Assembly (NCBI GenBank): GCA_021325215.1 | Contig: JAJPHO010000072.1 | Coordinates: 1-49,454 of the forward strand | Reading direction: 5' to 3' | From: Alphaproteobacteria bacterium | Lineage (GTDB): Bacteria; Pseudomonadota; Alphaproteobacteria; Rhodospirillales; Magnetospirillaceae | DNA length: 49,454 nucleotides | Notes under the pieces: model-generated | Seen by the model: the letters and a program-made list of their open reading frames with translations, nothing else | Database searches by the model: none | What the model was told of the DNA's origin: nothing | Program-made: the position numbers and the translations under genes | Shown here: in pieces, positions 1 to 8,238 of the stretch | Layout: every line of letters starts with the position of its first letter | How positions within the stretch are numbered: the stretch's first letter is position 1

Positions 1-113
1 GCGCTGACCACCGAGGTCATGAGCTTTTCGTCGAGCCCTTCGAGGTCGGTGCCCTGGTGGATGAAGCCGCGTTCGGCTAGAGTGCGGAGGAATTCGGAGC
101 GGTATTGAGTCAT
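1..113 (-). CDS. tyrS: Tyrosyl-tRNA synthetase, N-terminal fragment (gene runs off the window)
   Basis: The reverse strand from 113 reads MTQYRSEFLRTLAERGFIHQ and continues to the window edge with GTDLEGLDEKLMTSVVS. This matches the N-terminus of alphaproteobacterial TyrS, which charges tRNA-Tyr in the cytoplasm. Only about 37 codons are visible, so no catalytic motifs can be checked. It is divergent from anmK with a 73-bp gap; tyrS next to anmK is a common alphaproteobacterial arrangement, which supports the call. Confidence 0.8.
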   Translation of the reverse strand, partial: MTQYRSEFLRTLAERGFIHQGTDLEGLDEKLMTSVVS

Positions 114-186
114 GATTTTCGAGGCTTACCATGATCGGTGATGGGGCACAACGGAGCGTGTCGCGCCCGGCGTTTGAGGGGCAAAA

Positions 187-1260
187 ATGAATCTGCTGAG
201 TCTGGGGCTGATGTCGGGGACATCGCTCGACGGGGTGGATGCCGCGCTGCTCTTGACCGATGGCGAAACCGCGGGCTCGGCTGGCCAGGCGCTGACCATG
301 CCCTATCCCGACGAGCTGCGCCGTGCCATCCGCGCCGTGCTGGGCGGGGTCGGGCCGGTCGAGGAGGTCGAGCGCGAGCTGACCCTGTTCCATGCCGAGG
401 TGGCCAAGACTTTGCTGGCGCGCGCCGGGCAGCCGGAGGTGGCGGTGATCGGTTTCCACGGCCATACGATTTTGCACCAGCCCGACAAGCGCCGGACCTG
501 GCAGATCGGCGACGGCGCTTTGCTGGCCGAAACGCTGGGCATTCCGGTGGTCAATGATTTCCGCAGCGCCGACGTCGCCGCCGGCGGCCATGGCGCGCCG
601 CTGATGCCGGCTTTCCACGCCGCCTTGGCGACCGGCGCCGAACGCCCGATCGCCGTGCTCAATATCGGCGGTGTCGCCAATGTCACCTGGATCGGCTCGG
701 ACGGGGCCATGCTGGCCTTCGACACCGGCCCCGGCAACGCCCTGGTCGATGACTGGATTTTGCACCATACCGGCGAGTTGTATGACCGGGATGGGGCCAT
801 CGCCGCGCAGGGCCGCGCCGATATCGACGCGGTCGACCGCTTCCTGGCCCATCCCTATTTCGCCAGGAAGCCGCCCAAATCGCTGGACCGCGACGATTTT
901 CGCATCTGGGCCGACAGCCTGGTGGCCGGCAGGGACGTCAGGGACGGCGCCGCCACCCTGGCCGCCTTCACCGTCGCCGCGGTCGCCGCGGCGCGCCAAT
1001 GGCTGCCCCAGGCGCCCGGCACCTGGCTGGTGTGCGGCGGGGGGCGCCACAACGCCACCTTGATGAATGGCTTGCGCCAGTCGCTGCATACCACGGTCGA
1101 GGCGGTGGAATCGCGCGGCTGGGATGGCGACGCCCTGGAAGCCCAGGGTTTCGCCTATCTGGCGGTGCGCAGTCTGTTGAACCTGCCGCTCAGCTGGCCG
1201 GGAACGACGGGCGCGCCGGAACCGATGGTGGGAGGCAAGGTGCACCGGCCGCCGGTGTGA
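187..1260 (+). CDS. anmK: Anhydro-N-acetylmuramic acid kinase
   Basis: This 357-aa protein phosphorylates and opens 1,6-anhydro-MurNAc to MurNAc-6-phosphate during cytoplasmic peptidoglycan recycling. The N-terminus carries the family signature GLMSGTSLDGVD (about residues 7-18), and there are further ASKHA-fold segments: GFHGHT near residue 90, NIGGVANVTW near 158 and FDTGPGN near 177. Length is close to that of E. coli AnmK. The chosen ATG follows a GAGGGG ribosome binding site. It is divergent from tyrS and convergent with the exported protein that ends at 1262. Confidence 0.95.
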   Translation: MNLLSLGLMSGTSLDGVDAALLLTDGETAGSAGQALTMPYPDELRRAIRAVLGGVGPVEEVERELTLFHAEVAKTLLARAGQPEVAVIGFHGHTILHQPDKRRTWQIGDGALLAETLGIPVVNDFRSADVAAGGHGAPLMPAFHAALATGAERPIAVLNIGGVANVTWIGSDGAMLAFDTGPGNALVDDWILHHTGELYDRDGAIAAQGRADIDAVDRFLAHPYFARKPPKSLDRDDFRIWADSLVAGRDVRDGAATLAAFTVAAVAAARQWLPQAPGTWLVCGGGRHNATLMNGLRQSLHTTVEAVESRGWDGDALEAQGFAYLAVRSLLNLPLSWPGTTGAPEPMVGGKVHRPPV

Positions 1261-1261
1261 G

Positions 1262-1762
1262 TCAGGGCTGGGCTTTCAGCACCATTTTCCACATCGGCAC
1301 CCACTGCTCGCCATTCTGCGCTTCGCTGAAGGCTTCGTAGGCATCAGAGCCCTGCCTGGTCCAGCGGGCGCGGTAGGTGAGGGATTTTTCGCCGGGCGCG
1401 GCATAGCTGGCGGGCGGGAAATCCATCCCATCCGCCGTCGGCGTGGCGACGCCGACGCTGATGCCACCGGCATTCTCATAATAGAGATAGGTGATGCGGC
1501 CGACGGTGCTGTCCCAGACATAGACCGTCTCGCCGACATAATCGGGCTGGCCCGGCGTGCGCACCACATGGCGGTCGCGCAGCACCTTTCCCTCGAAGAC
1601 CCAGGCGAAGCAATGCTCGTCGCTCCGCTTGCCATCGGGGAAATCGCCCTTGAAGCAATGGCCGGCCCAGAAGGACATCGGAGCGAGCGGTGGCGGGGTG
1701 TCTGCGGCTGCCGCGGCGGTGCCGCTCAAGCCGATAGCGGTCAGAAGGGCCAGGCTCTTCAT
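1262..1762 (-). CDS. Hypothetical exported protein, 166 aa
   Basis: I do not recognise the family. The first 20 or so residues (MKSLALLTAIGLSGTAAAAA) look like a cleavable Sec signal peptide, so the mature protein of about 145 aa should be periplasmic. The mature part is rich in Trp, Tyr and Phe (FWAGHCFKGDF near residue 30, VYVWDSTVGRITYLYYENAGG in the middle) and has two cysteines about 17 residues apart that could form a disulfide. This pattern suggests a small beta-barrel or lipocalin-like fold, but that is a guess. A GGGAGG ribosome binding site lies 6 nt before the ATG. It lies downstream of the alpha/beta hydrolase gene, with a terminator between them. Confidence 0.7.
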   Translation of the reverse strand: MKSLALLTAIGLSGTAAAAADTPPPLAPMSFWAGHCFKGDFPDGKRSDEHCFAWVFEGKVLRDRHVVRTPGQPDYVGETVYVWDSTVGRITYLYYENAGGISVGVATPTADGMDFPPASYAAPGEKSLTYRARWTRQGSDAYEAFSEAQNGEQWVPMWKMVLKAQP

Positions 1763-1780
1763 TTCACACCTCCCGCAAAG

Positions 1781-1810
1781 AAAAATCCCCCGAAGCTGCC
1801 TCCGGGGGAT
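1781..1810 (-). terminator. Rho-independent terminator after the alpha/beta hydrolase gene
   Basis: Read on the minus strand, an 8-bp perfect stem (ATCCCCCG / CGGGGGAT) closes a 10-nt loop and runs straight into TTTTTC. It lies 7 bp after the stop of the hydrolase gene and just before the ribosome binding site of the exported-protein gene. Confidence 0.8.
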
Positions 1811-1816
1811 CGTCTT

Positions 1817-2515
1817 TTACACCGCTGCGGCGGTTTCCAGGACCGGCATTTCCATCGGAAGCTCGGCCAGGTAATCGTCGATGACCCGGGTCAGCGGGTC
1901 CAGCGTGTTGGTGAACGTATGGTTCGCCTCGGGGATCAGGGTGTAATCCACCTTGATGTTGCGCTGGGTCGACAGCTTGTGCGCCAGCTTCGCCACCGAG
2001 GGCTCCGGCACCAGCTCGTCCTGGCCGCCATGAACGATCAGGCCGGAGGAGGGGCAGGGCGCCAGGAAGGTGAAGTTGTAGGCATTGGCCGGCGGCGCCA
2101 CCGAGATGAAGCCGTCGATCTCCGGACGGCGCATCAGCAGCTGCATGCCGATCCAGGCGCCGAACGAGAAACCGCCCACCCAGCAGCTCGAGGCGTTGGG
2201 GTTGAAGGACTGCATCCAGTCCAGCGCGGCGGCGGCGTCGGACAACTCGCCCTGACCATTGTCGAACTTGCCCTGCGACCGGCCGACGCCCCGGAAATTG
2301 AAGCGCAGGGTCGAGAAACCGCGGCGCAGGAAGGCGTGGTACAGCGCATAGACGACCTTGTGGTTCATCGTCCCGCCATGTTGCGGGTGGGGATGAAGCA
2401 GAAGAGCTACGGGCGCGTTGGGGAGCTTGCCGTGTTGGTAGCGGCCTTCCAGCCGTCCATCCGGTCCATTAAAGATGACTTCTGGCATGTTTGATGTCGG
2501 ACTCTTTGATTGCAT
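1817..2515 (-). CDS. Alpha/beta hydrolase (dienelactone hydrolase-like)
   Basis: A 232-aa cytoplasmic alpha/beta hydrolase. The nucleophile elbow GFSFGAW (Ser near residue 117), an HPHPQHGG oxyanion segment near residue 42, an Asp in GGQDELV near residue 176 and a His in EANHTFTN near residue 210 make up a complete triad. Substrate is unknown. The same small hydrolase is often found divergent from cysE in Rhodospirillales (from memory). The ATG at 2515 has a GGAGGG site about 6 nt upstream, whereas the internal ATG at 2488 has none. A terminator follows at 1781-1810. Confidence 0.85.
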   Translation of the reverse strand: MQSKSPTSNMPEVIFNGPDGRLEGRYQHGKLPNAPVALLLHPHPQHGGTMNHKVVYALYHAFLRRGFSTLRFNFRGVGRSQGKFDNGQGELSDAAAALDWMQSFNPNASSCWVGGFSFGAWIGMQLLMRRPEIDGFISVAPPANAYNFTFLAPCPSSGLIVHGGQDELVPEPSVAKLAHKLSTQRNIKVDYTLIPEANHTFTNTLDPLTRVIDDYLAELPMEMPVLETAAAV

Positions 2516-2673
2516 TGTTCCGGCCCTCCGGAGCGGCTGGCCGGTTTGACTTTATTCGTGCGTGAATTGACAGGGCCGGGCTATTCTTGACCGGCGGAGT
2601 CGGAAATCCTATATGTCCTCTGACGAAGCGACCGCCCGTTTCGAGGGCCGCGTACCATAACATATTGTGGGTC

Positions 2674-3366
2674 ATGATTTTCAAGAGACTTCGGGAAGAG
2701 ATCGAATCGATTCGTGCCCGTGACCCCGCAGCGCGGTCCGGGCTCGAGATCCTTTTGTGCTATCCCGGCCTTCATGTCGTGATGTTCCACCGGGTCGCCC
2801 ATGCGGCCCTGAAGATGGGCCTGCATCTGCCCGCCCGCCTGATTTCCCAGCTCGGCCGCTTCCTGACCGGCATCGAGATTCATCCGGCCGCCACCATCGG
2901 GCGCCGCCTGTTCATCGATCATGGCTCGGGCGTGGTGATCGGCGAGACCGCCGAGATCGGCGACGACGTCACGCTCTATCATGGCGTCACCCTGGGCGGC
3001 ACCTCGCTGGATGTCGGCAAGCGCCATCCCACCTTGCAGGACGGGGTGATCGTCGGCGCCGGCGCCAAGATCCTCGGCCCGGTGCTGGTCGGCAAGAATG
3101 CCCGCATCGGCGCCAATGCCGTGGTGCTGGCCGATGTTCCGGCCGGCGTCACCATGGTCGGCATTCCCGCCCGCATCGCGCTGGCCAAGCGCAAGAGCGA
3201 GGGCTTCCACGCCTATGGCTGCGACGAGGATCTGCCCGATCCGGTGCTCCGCGCCGTCGAAACCCTTCGCCACGAACTCAACCGCCTGCAGGCGCGCATC
3301 GACGAGCTGGAGGCCGAGAAATGGCCCGAGGCGGTGCGCGCCGAGGCCGAGGGAGACCTGCCGTGA
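2674..3366 (+). CDS. cysE: Serine O-acetyltransferase
   Basis: Makes O-acetylserine from serine and acetyl-CoA, the committed step of cysteine synthesis. The 230-aa protein is the short SAT form, with an N-terminal helical domain followed by left-handed beta-helix hexapeptide repeats ([38 protein letters not shown] region, residues about 65-175). His in IDHGSG and the GVTLGGT loop are the usual active-site elements. The ATG at 2674 starts [20 protein letters not shown], the usual family N-terminus; a longer TTG-initiated form from 2587 is less likely. Its stop overlaps the iscR start by 4 bp, so cysteine supply and Fe-S regulation are co-transcribed. Confidence 0.95.
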   Translation: MIFKRLREEIESIRARDPAARSGLEILLCYPGLHVVMFHRVAHAALKMGLHLPARLISQLGRFLTGIEIHPAATIGRRLFIDHGSGVVIGETAEIGDDVTLYHGVTLGGTSLDVGKRHPTLQDGVIVGAGAKILGPVLVGKNARIGANAVVLADVPAGVTMVGIPARIALAKRKSEGFHAYGCDEDLPDPVLRAVETLRHELNRLQARIDELEAEKWPEAVRAEAEGDLP

Positions 3367-3848
3367 AGCTCAGCACCAAGGGACGCTACGCCGTTACCGC
3401 GATGGTCGATCTCGCCGCCACCAGCAAGAACTGCACCGTCACGCCGGTGACCCTGGCCGAGATCGCCGAGCGCCAGGACATCTCGCTGTCCTATCTCGAA
3501 CAGCTGTTCTGCAAGCTGCGCAAGAAAGGCCTGGTCAAGAGCGTGCGGGGTCCCGGCGGCGGCTATTGCCTGGGCAAGCCGGCCGAACAGACCCGCGTCG
3601 CCGACATCATCATGGCGGTCGACGAACCCTTGCGCGCCACCGGCTGCCGCGTCGGCGACGATCATGGCTGCCACAGCAAGCGCGGCCGCTGCCTGACCCA
3701 CGATCTGTGGGAGGAGCTCTCCAACCACATCTATCTGTTCCTGCATTCGGTGACCCTGGCCGATGTGGTCGAGCGCAATGTCCTCGGCCGCGGCAAGGGC
3801 AAGGACCAGAAGATCTCCGCCGGCGGCGGTCCGTCGGTCGCCGCCTGA
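3363..3848 (+). CDS. iscR: Rrf2-family Fe-S sensing repressor, IscR-like
   Basis: The 161-aa protein has an N-terminal winged helix ([17 protein letters not shown], then [18 protein letters not shown] and the wing RGPGGGYCL), typical of IscR. Cys95, Cys103 and Cys110 are spaced C-x7-C-x6-C. E. coli IscR uses three Cys with tighter spacing to bind [2Fe-2S], so a cluster is likely but the spacing is looser than usual. It starts at a GTG that overlaps the cysE stop (GTGA). It probably adjusts expression of this sulfur/Fe-S operon to cluster demand. Confidence 0.9.
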   Translation: MKLSTKGRYAVTAMVDLAATSKNCTVTPVTLAEIAERQDISLSYLEQLFCKLRKKGLVKSVRGPGGGYCLGKPAEQTRVADIIMAVDEPLRATGCRVGDDHGCHSKRGRCLTHDLWEELSNHIYLFLHSVTLADVVERNVLGRGKGKDQKISAGGGPSVAA

Positions 3849-3857
3849 GGCGATGCG

Positions 3858-4964
3858 ATGATCTATCTCGATTACAACGCCACCGCGCCGCTGCGCGACG
3901 CCGCCTTCGCCGCGATGACCGAGGTGCTGCGCGCGCCCAGCAATCCGTCTTCGGTCCATCGCGACGGCCGGTTGGCGCGCCGCCGCGTCGAGGATGCGCG
4001 CGAGACCCTGGCCGCCGCGCTCAACGCGCCGTCTGCCGGGGTTATCTTCACCTCGGGCGGCACCGAGGCCAATAATCTGGCCCTGACCGCCTTTCCCGGC
4101 CGCCGCATTCTCGCCTCCGCCGTCGAGCATCCCTCGATCCTGAAAGGCAAGATCGACGCGGTGGTGCCGGTCGACCGCCATGGGGTGATCGATCTCGTCG
4201 CCCTCGATGAAATGCTGTCCGCCGACAAGAGTCCGGCGCTGCTGGCGCTGATGCTGGCCAACAACGAAACCGGCGTGATCGAGCCGGTCGCCGAGGCCGC
4301 CGCCCTGGCGCATCGCTACGGCGCCTTCGTTCATGTCGACGCGATGCAGGCTTTCGGCAAGATTCCGGTCGATATGGCGGCCCTGGGCGCCGACAGCCTG
4401 TCTGTGGCCGCCCATAAGATCGGCGGACCGCAGGGCATCGGCGCGCTGGTCTTGGCCGATTCCGACGCCGATCTCCAGCCGCTGCTGGTCGGCGGAGGGC
4501 AGGAACGCCGCCACCGCGCCGGCACCGAGAATGTCGCCGGCATCGTCGGCTTCGGCGCCGCGGTGGCCGATCTGGGCGACGTCACGGCCGAGGGCGCGCG
4601 TCTGGCCAATCTGCGCGACCGCATCGAAAAGGCCGCGCTGGACGAGCTGCACGGCGTCACCATCTTCTCGCGCAAGGTCGGGCGTCTGCCCAACACCACC
4701 TGCCTGGCGCTGCCGGGCGTGCCGTCCCAGACCATCCTGATGGCCCTCGATCTGGCCGGCTTCGCCATCAGCGCCGGCTCCGCCTGCAGCTCCGGCAAGC
4801 TGTCGCCCAGCCCGGTGCTGGCGGCGATGGGCGAGACCACCCTGGCCACCGCGGCGATCCGCATCAGCCTGGGTTGGGGAACCACCGAGGCCGACGTCGA
4901 GTCCTTCATCGGACAGTTCGTGACCATCGCGCAGCGGCTGATCCGGGAGCACAAGGCCGCATGA
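3858..4964 (+). CDS. Cysteine desulfurase, NifS/IscS-type paralogue 1
   Basis: PLP enzyme that removes sulfur from cysteine as an enzyme-bound persulfide. This 368-aa protein has the family start [12 protein letters not shown], the PLP phosphate-binding TSGGTEANN, the Schiff-base Lys187 in [10 protein letters not shown], the HRAGTENV segment, and the persulfide Cys310 in SAGSACSSG. It is about 30 aa shorter than IscS, and its stop overlaps the start of the next desulfurase by 4 bp. Two tandem desulfurases after iscR are seen in related Rhodospirillales; the division of labour is not clear from sequence. The loop [14 protein letters not shown] resembles NifS/IscS group I enzymes. Confidence 0.92.
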   Translation: MIYLDYNATAPLRDAAFAAMTEVLRAPSNPSSVHRDGRLARRRVEDARETLAAALNAPSAGVIFTSGGTEANNLALTAFPGRRILASAVEHPSILKGKIDAVVPVDRHGVIDLVALDEMLSADKSPALLALMLANNETGVIEPVAEAAALAHRYGAFVHVDAMQAFGKIPVDMAALGADSLSVAAHKIGGPQGIGALVLADSDADLQPLLVGGGQERRHRAGTENVAGIVGFGAAVADLGDVTAEGARLANLRDRIEKAALDELHGVTIFSRKVGRLPNTTCLALPGVPSQTILMALDLAGFAISAGSACSSGKLSPSPVLAAMGETTLATAAIRISLGWGTTEADVESFIGQFVTIAQRLIREHKAA

Positions 4965-6157
4965 AGCTTCCCATTTACCTGGATTATCAGGCGACCACGC
5001 CCTGCGATCCGCGGGTGGTGGAAAAGATGCTGCCCTTTTTCACCGAGACCTTCGGCAATGCCCATTCGGTGACGCATTCCTTCGGCTGGCAGGCCGAGGA
5101 GGCGGTCGAGCTGGCGCGCGAGCAGGTGGCCGATCTGATCGGCGCCGAGGCCAAGGAGATCACCTTCACCTCGGGTGCCACCGAGTCGAATAATCTGGCC
5201 ATCAAGGGCCTGGCGCGTTTCTACGGCACCAGGAAGAACCACATCGTCACCGTCGCCACCGAGCATAAATGCGTGCTCGAAGCCGCCGCCCGACTGGAGC
5301 GCGAAGGCTATGAGGTCTCGGTCCTCGGTGTGAAGCCGGACGGGCTGGTCGATCTGGCCGAGCTGGAAACGGCGATCACCGAACGCACACTGCTGGTCTC
5401 GGTGATGGGCGTGAACAACGAGATCGGCGTGATCCAGCCTCTGGCCGAGATCGGCGCGCTGTGCCGGGCCAAGGGCGCCTTCTTCCACAGCGACGGCGCC
5501 CAGGCGCTGGGCAAGATCCCGCTCGATGTCGAGGCGATGTCTCTCGATCTGCTGAGCCTGTCCGGCCATAAGCTGTACGGTCCCAAGGGCATCGGTGCGC
5601 TCTATGTGCGCCGCAAGCCGCGCATCCGCCTGGCCGCCGAAATGGATGGCGGCGGGCAGGAGCGGGGCATTCGTTCCGGCACTTTGGCGACGCCGCTGAT
5701 CGTCGGTTTCGGCGAAGCCTGCCGCATCGCCAAGATCGAGATGGAGGAAGAGGGCAAGCGCCTGAAGCGCCTGCGCGACCGTCTCTATCAGGGCATCGCC
5801 GGGCGGCTGGAAGGTGTCAGTTTGAATGGCAGCGCGGATAAGCGCATTCCCGGCAATCTCAATCTCAGCTTCGCCTGGGTCGAGGGCGACCAACTGCTGC
5901 GCGGCCTGACCGATGTGGCGGTCTCGACCGGCTCGGCCTGCAGTGCCGCGACCTTGGAGCCTTCATACGTTCTGCGGGCGCTCGGCCTGAATTCCGAACT
6001 GGCCCATGCGAGCCTGCGCATCGGGCTGGGCCGCTTCACCACCGAGCAGGAAGTCGATTTCGCCATCGACAGCATCGTCGGCGCGGTCGAGCGGCAGCGG
6101 GCGCAGAGCCCGCTTTGGGCCCTGCATCTCGAAGGGTCCGAGCTGGTTGATCGGTGA
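4961..6157 (+). CDS. iscS: Cysteine desulfurase IscS
   Basis: A 398-aa group I cysteine desulfurase that supplies persulfide sulfur to Fe-S assembly and tRNA thiolation. It has [20 protein letters not shown] at the N-terminus, the TSGATESNN phosphate-binding loop, Lys204 in [26 protein letters not shown], and Cys327 in [17 protein letters not shown], matching E. coli IscS Cys328 within one residue. The ATG at 4961 overlaps the preceding stop (ATGA). The gene is followed by 84 bp and then iscA; the iscU gene usually found here is absent. Confidence 0.95.
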   Translation: MKLPIYLDYQATTPCDPRVVEKMLPFFTETFGNAHSVTHSFGWQAEEAVELAREQVADLIGAEAKEITFTSGATESNNLAIKGLARFYGTRKNHIVTVATEHKCVLEAAARLEREGYEVSVLGVKPDGLVDLAELETAITERTLLVSVMGVNNEIGVIQPLAEIGALCRAKGAFFHSDGAQALGKIPLDVEAMSLDLLSLSGHKLYGPKGIGALYVRRKPRIRLAAEMDGGGQERGIRSGTLATPLIVGFGEACRIAKIEMEEEGKRLKRLRDRLYQGIAGRLEGVSLNGSADKRIPGNLNLSFAWVEGDQLLRGLTDVAVSTGSACSAATLEPSYVLRALGLNSELAHASLRIGLGRFTTEQEVDFAIDSIVGAVERQRAQSPLWALHLEGSELVDR

Positions 6158-6241
6158 ACATACCAGCCCCATATGCTAAACATTGTTCTTTGACGGCGCT
6201 TTTTGCTAAAACCGCGCCGTTCTATAGGAGGTTGACCCGAC

Positions 6242-6583
6242 ATGAGAGAGCGTCCCGCTCCCTTGACCCTGACCGATGCCGCGGCTGAGCGCGTGAAGGC
6301 CCTGATGGCCACCCGCGACGCGCCGACGCTCGGCCTCAAGATCGGCGTCAATCCGAAAGGCTGCGCCGGTCATTCCTATTCCATCGATTTCGCCGAAAAG
6401 GCCGAGATGATGGACGAGGTGGTCAACACCAAGGGCGTCACCGTGGTGATCGACAGCAAGGCGCTGATGTTCCTGCTCGGCACCGAGCTGGATTATGTCG
6501 AGGACAAGATGTCCTCGTCGTTCGTGTTCCGGAACCCGAACGAGAAGGGCCGCTGCGGCTGCGGCGAGTCCTTCCACGTCTGA
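6242..6583 (+). CDS. iscA: A-type Fe-S carrier/assembly protein (IscA/SufA/HesB family)
   Basis: A 113-aa HesB/IscA-fold protein that carries iron or transfers Fe-S clusters to apo-proteins. The three conserved cysteines are present: one in KGCAGHSY (about residue 41) and the C-terminal pair in RCGCGESF (about residues 103 and 105). A strong AGGAGG site (6225-6230) precedes the ATG, so this gene may be translated well independently of iscS. Two bp separate it from the ferredoxin gene. Confidence 0.93.
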   Translation: MRERPAPLTLTDAAAERVKALMATRDAPTLGLKIGVNPKGCAGHSYSIDFAEKAEMMDEVVNTKGVTVVIDSKALMFLLGTELDYVEDKMSSSFVFRNPNEKGRCGCGESFHV

Positions 6584-6585
6584 TC

Positions 6586-6918
6586 ATGTCCAGCCTCGTT
6601 TTCATCCTCAAGGACGGTACGCGCAAGAGCGTCGAGGCTGAGCCGGGCCACACCCTGCTGGAGATCGCGCAGAAGAACGGCCTCGATGTCGAGGGCGCCT
6701 GCGAGGGGTCGCTGTCCTGTTCGACCTGCCACATGATCATCGCTCCCGATTGGTATAAGCGCCTGCCGGAAGCCTCCGACGAAGAGAACGACATGCTCGA
6801 TCTAGCGTCGGGCCTGACCCGCACCTCGCGCCTGGGCTGCCAGTTGGTGATGCAGGCCGATTGGGATGGGATGGAAGTGCGCCTGCCGTCGGCGGTGCGC
6901 AATATGGCCTTATCATGA
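6586..6918 (+). CDS. fdx: [2Fe-2S] ferredoxin, ISC/adrenodoxin type
   Basis: A 110-aa vertebrate/ISC-type ferredoxin that donates electrons in Fe-S cluster assembly. Cluster ligands are Cys39-x5-Cys45-x2-Cys48 ([11 protein letters not shown]) and Cys85 (RLGCQL), the canonical C-x5-C-x2-C-x36-C pattern. It lies 2 bp after iscA and overlaps mnmA by 4 bp, so the three are one transcription unit. In standard isc operons hscB and hscA would sit between iscA and fdx; they are missing here. Confidence 0.95.
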   Translation: MSSLVFILKDGTRKSVEAEPGHTLLEIAQKNGLDVEGACEGSLSCSTCHMIIAPDWYKRLPEASDEENDMLDLASGLTRTSRLGCQLVMQADWDGMEVRLPSAVRNMALS

Positions 6919-7988
6919 GCAAGCGCATCGTGGTCGCGATGTCGGGCGGGGTCGACTCGTCCGCGACCGCGGCGCTTTTGAAGGAGCAGGGCTGGGACGT
7001 CGTCGGCGTTACCCTGCAGCTCTATGACCATGGAAAATCGGTCGGGCGCTCCAATACCTGCTGCGCCGGCAAGGATATCCAGGATGCGCGCCGGGTCGCC
7101 GACAAGCTCGGCATCGACCATTACGTCATCGATTACGAAAGCAATTTCCGCCAGGAAGTGATGGAGCCGTTCGCGGACTCCTACCTCAAGGGCGAGACGC
7201 CGATTCCCTGCGTGCTGTGCAACCAGACGGTCAAGTTCCGCGACCTGCTGAAGGTGTCACGCGATCTCGGCGCCGAGGCGATGGCGACCGGCCATTATGT
7301 GCGCCGCGAGGACGGCCCGGACGGCGCGATGATGCTGAAGGGCGCCGATCCCGCCCGCGACCAGAGCTATTTCCTGTTCAACACGACGCGCGAACAGCTC
7401 GATTTCCTCTATTTCCCGCTGGGCGGCATGCTGAGCAAGGACGAGACGCGCGCCATCGCGCATCGTCACGAGCTGCAGGTGGCCAGCAAGCCCGACAGCC
7501 AGGACATCTGCTTCGTGCCGGACGGCGACTATGCCAGCCTGGTCAAGAAGCTGCGCCCCGGCGCGGTCGAACCCGGCGATATCGTCGATGAGCGGGGGAC
7601 GGTGCTCGGCCATCACGAGGGCATCATCCATTACACCGTCGGCCAACGTAAGGGCCTCGGCATCGGCGGCGGCGCGCCGCTTTATGTGCTGCGCCTGGAC
7701 GCGCCGAACCGCCATGTGGTGGTCGGCCCGAAGGAAAATCTGGCGCAGAAGCGCATCGGCCTGCATTCGGTCAATTGGCTGGGCGAGGGCGAAGCCCTGA
7801 ACCGCGAGATCAGCGTCAAGATCCGCTCGACCCGCCCGCCGGCTCCCGCCACTTTGACGCTGACCGAAAACGGCCGCGCCGAGGTGGTGCTGCATGGCGT
7901 GGAGGAGGGCGTGTCGCCCGGCCAGGCCTGTGTCTTCTATGATGGCGACCGGATGCTGGGCGGCGGATGGATATCCGCCCGCGCCTGA
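6915..7988 (+). CDS. mnmA: tRNA-specific 2-thiouridylase MnmA
   Basis: ATP-dependent enzyme that places sulfur on U34 of tRNA-Lys, -Glu and -Gln, with sulfur relayed from IscS. The 357-aa protein has the PP-loop SGGVDSS at residues 10-16 and catalytic cysteines at residue 102 ([10 protein letters not shown]) and residue 199 (QDICFVPDG), the same numbers as in E. coli MnmA. The ATG at 6915 overlaps the ferredoxin stop (ATGA), which argues against the upstream in-frame start at 6861. Its place after iscS, iscA and fdx fits a sulfur-trafficking operon. Confidence 0.95.
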   Translation: MSKRIVVAMSGGVDSSATAALLKEQGWDVVGVTLQLYDHGKSVGRSNTCCAGKDIQDARRVADKLGIDHYVIDYESNFRQEVMEPFADSYLKGETPIPCVLCNQTVKFRDLLKVSRDLGAEAMATGHYVRREDGPDGAMMLKGADPARDQSYFLFNTTREQLDFLYFPLGGMLSKDETRAIAHRHELQVASKPDSQDICFVPDGDYASLVKKLRPGAVEPGDIVDERGTVLGHHEGIIHYTVGQRKGLGIGGGAPLYVLRLDAPNRHVVVGPKENLAQKRIGLHSVNWLGEGEALNREISVKIRSTRPPAPATLTLTENGRAEVVLHGVEEGVSPGQACVFYDGDRMLGGGWISARA

Positions 7989-7991
7989 CGC

Positions 7992-8018
7992 TTGACACCG
8001 GAACAGGCCTTATATAAA
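7992..8018 (+). promoter_or_regulatory. Putative promoter of the tRNA-Met gene
   Basis: TTGACA at 7992-7997 and TATAAA at 8013-8018 are separated by 15 bp, and the mature tRNA begins 19 nt later at 8037. The spacer is a little short. The call is from sequence resemblance only. Confidence 0.5.
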
Positions 8019-8036
8019 AACCCCTCCTCGGCTTGG

Positions 8037-8113
8037 GGCGGAGTAGCTCAGCTGGTTAGAGCAGCGGAATCATAATCCGCGTGTCGGGGGTTCAAGTCCC
8101 TCCTCCGCTACCA
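8037..8113 (+). tRNA. tRNA-Met (CAU), elongator type, CCA encoded
   Basis: A 77-nt cloverleaf: acceptor GGCGGAG pairs with CTCCGCT (with a G-U first pair), then T8-A9, a D arm with AGCTCAG and GGTTAGAGC, anticodon stem GCGGA/TCCGC with loop ATCATAA (anticodon CAT), variable loop, T loop GTTCAAG and encoded CCA at 8111-8113. A lysidine-modified tRNA-Ile2 also has a CAU anticodon, but the body resembles elongator Met. The 3' 48 nt are repeated exactly at 16147-16194, so the gene is the integration site of the downstream element and its 3' half is now supplied by the element. Confidence 0.95.
8066..8113 (+). repeat. attL: 3' end of tRNA-Met
   Basis: The 48 bp starting GGAATCATAATCC and ending CTACCA are identical to 16147-16194. 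The match breaks at both sides (C versus A before, A versus T after). It covers the anticodon loop to CCA, the usual crossover region for tRNA-targeting tyrosine integrases. Confidence 0.95.
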
Positions 8114-8122
8114 ATTTTCGAC

Positions 8123-8156
8123 CCCGAGAGCCGCAGTTTTCTGCGGTTTTCTCGGG
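8123..8156 (+). terminator. Element-borne terminator just after the tRNA
   Basis: A two-part stem: CCCGAG (8123-8128) pairs with CTCGGG (8151-8156), and CCGCAG (8131-8136) with CTGCGG (8141-8146), with T-rich stretches in the loop and after the inner stem. It probably replaces the native tRNA terminator that was displaced to 16201-16229 by integration. Confidence 0.6.
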
Positions 8157-8238
8157 TCTGAAAATTTCCTGAAATCACTTTCACGTCATATCTGGTGCAA
8201 TTTTGGTGCAGCGACGCGCTGCCTAGAGGAATTGCACC

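Noticed and set aside
1568-2494. Long plus-strand open frame opposite the exported-protein and alpha/beta hydrolase genes
   Set aside because: It spans two clear minus-strand genes and the terminator between them; composition is of an antisense GC-rich frame with no recognisable domain.
3213-5893. Long minus-strand open frames opposite the iscR/cysteine desulfurase genes
   Set aside because: Antisense shadows of strongly conserved genes with high third-position GC; rich in Gly, Ala, Arg, His and Gln with no domain.
6158-6241. Promoter for iscA with TTGACG and a TATA-like box
   Set aside because: Spacing between the best -35 and -10 candidates is either too short (9 bp) or too long (25 bp), so I did not annotate it.
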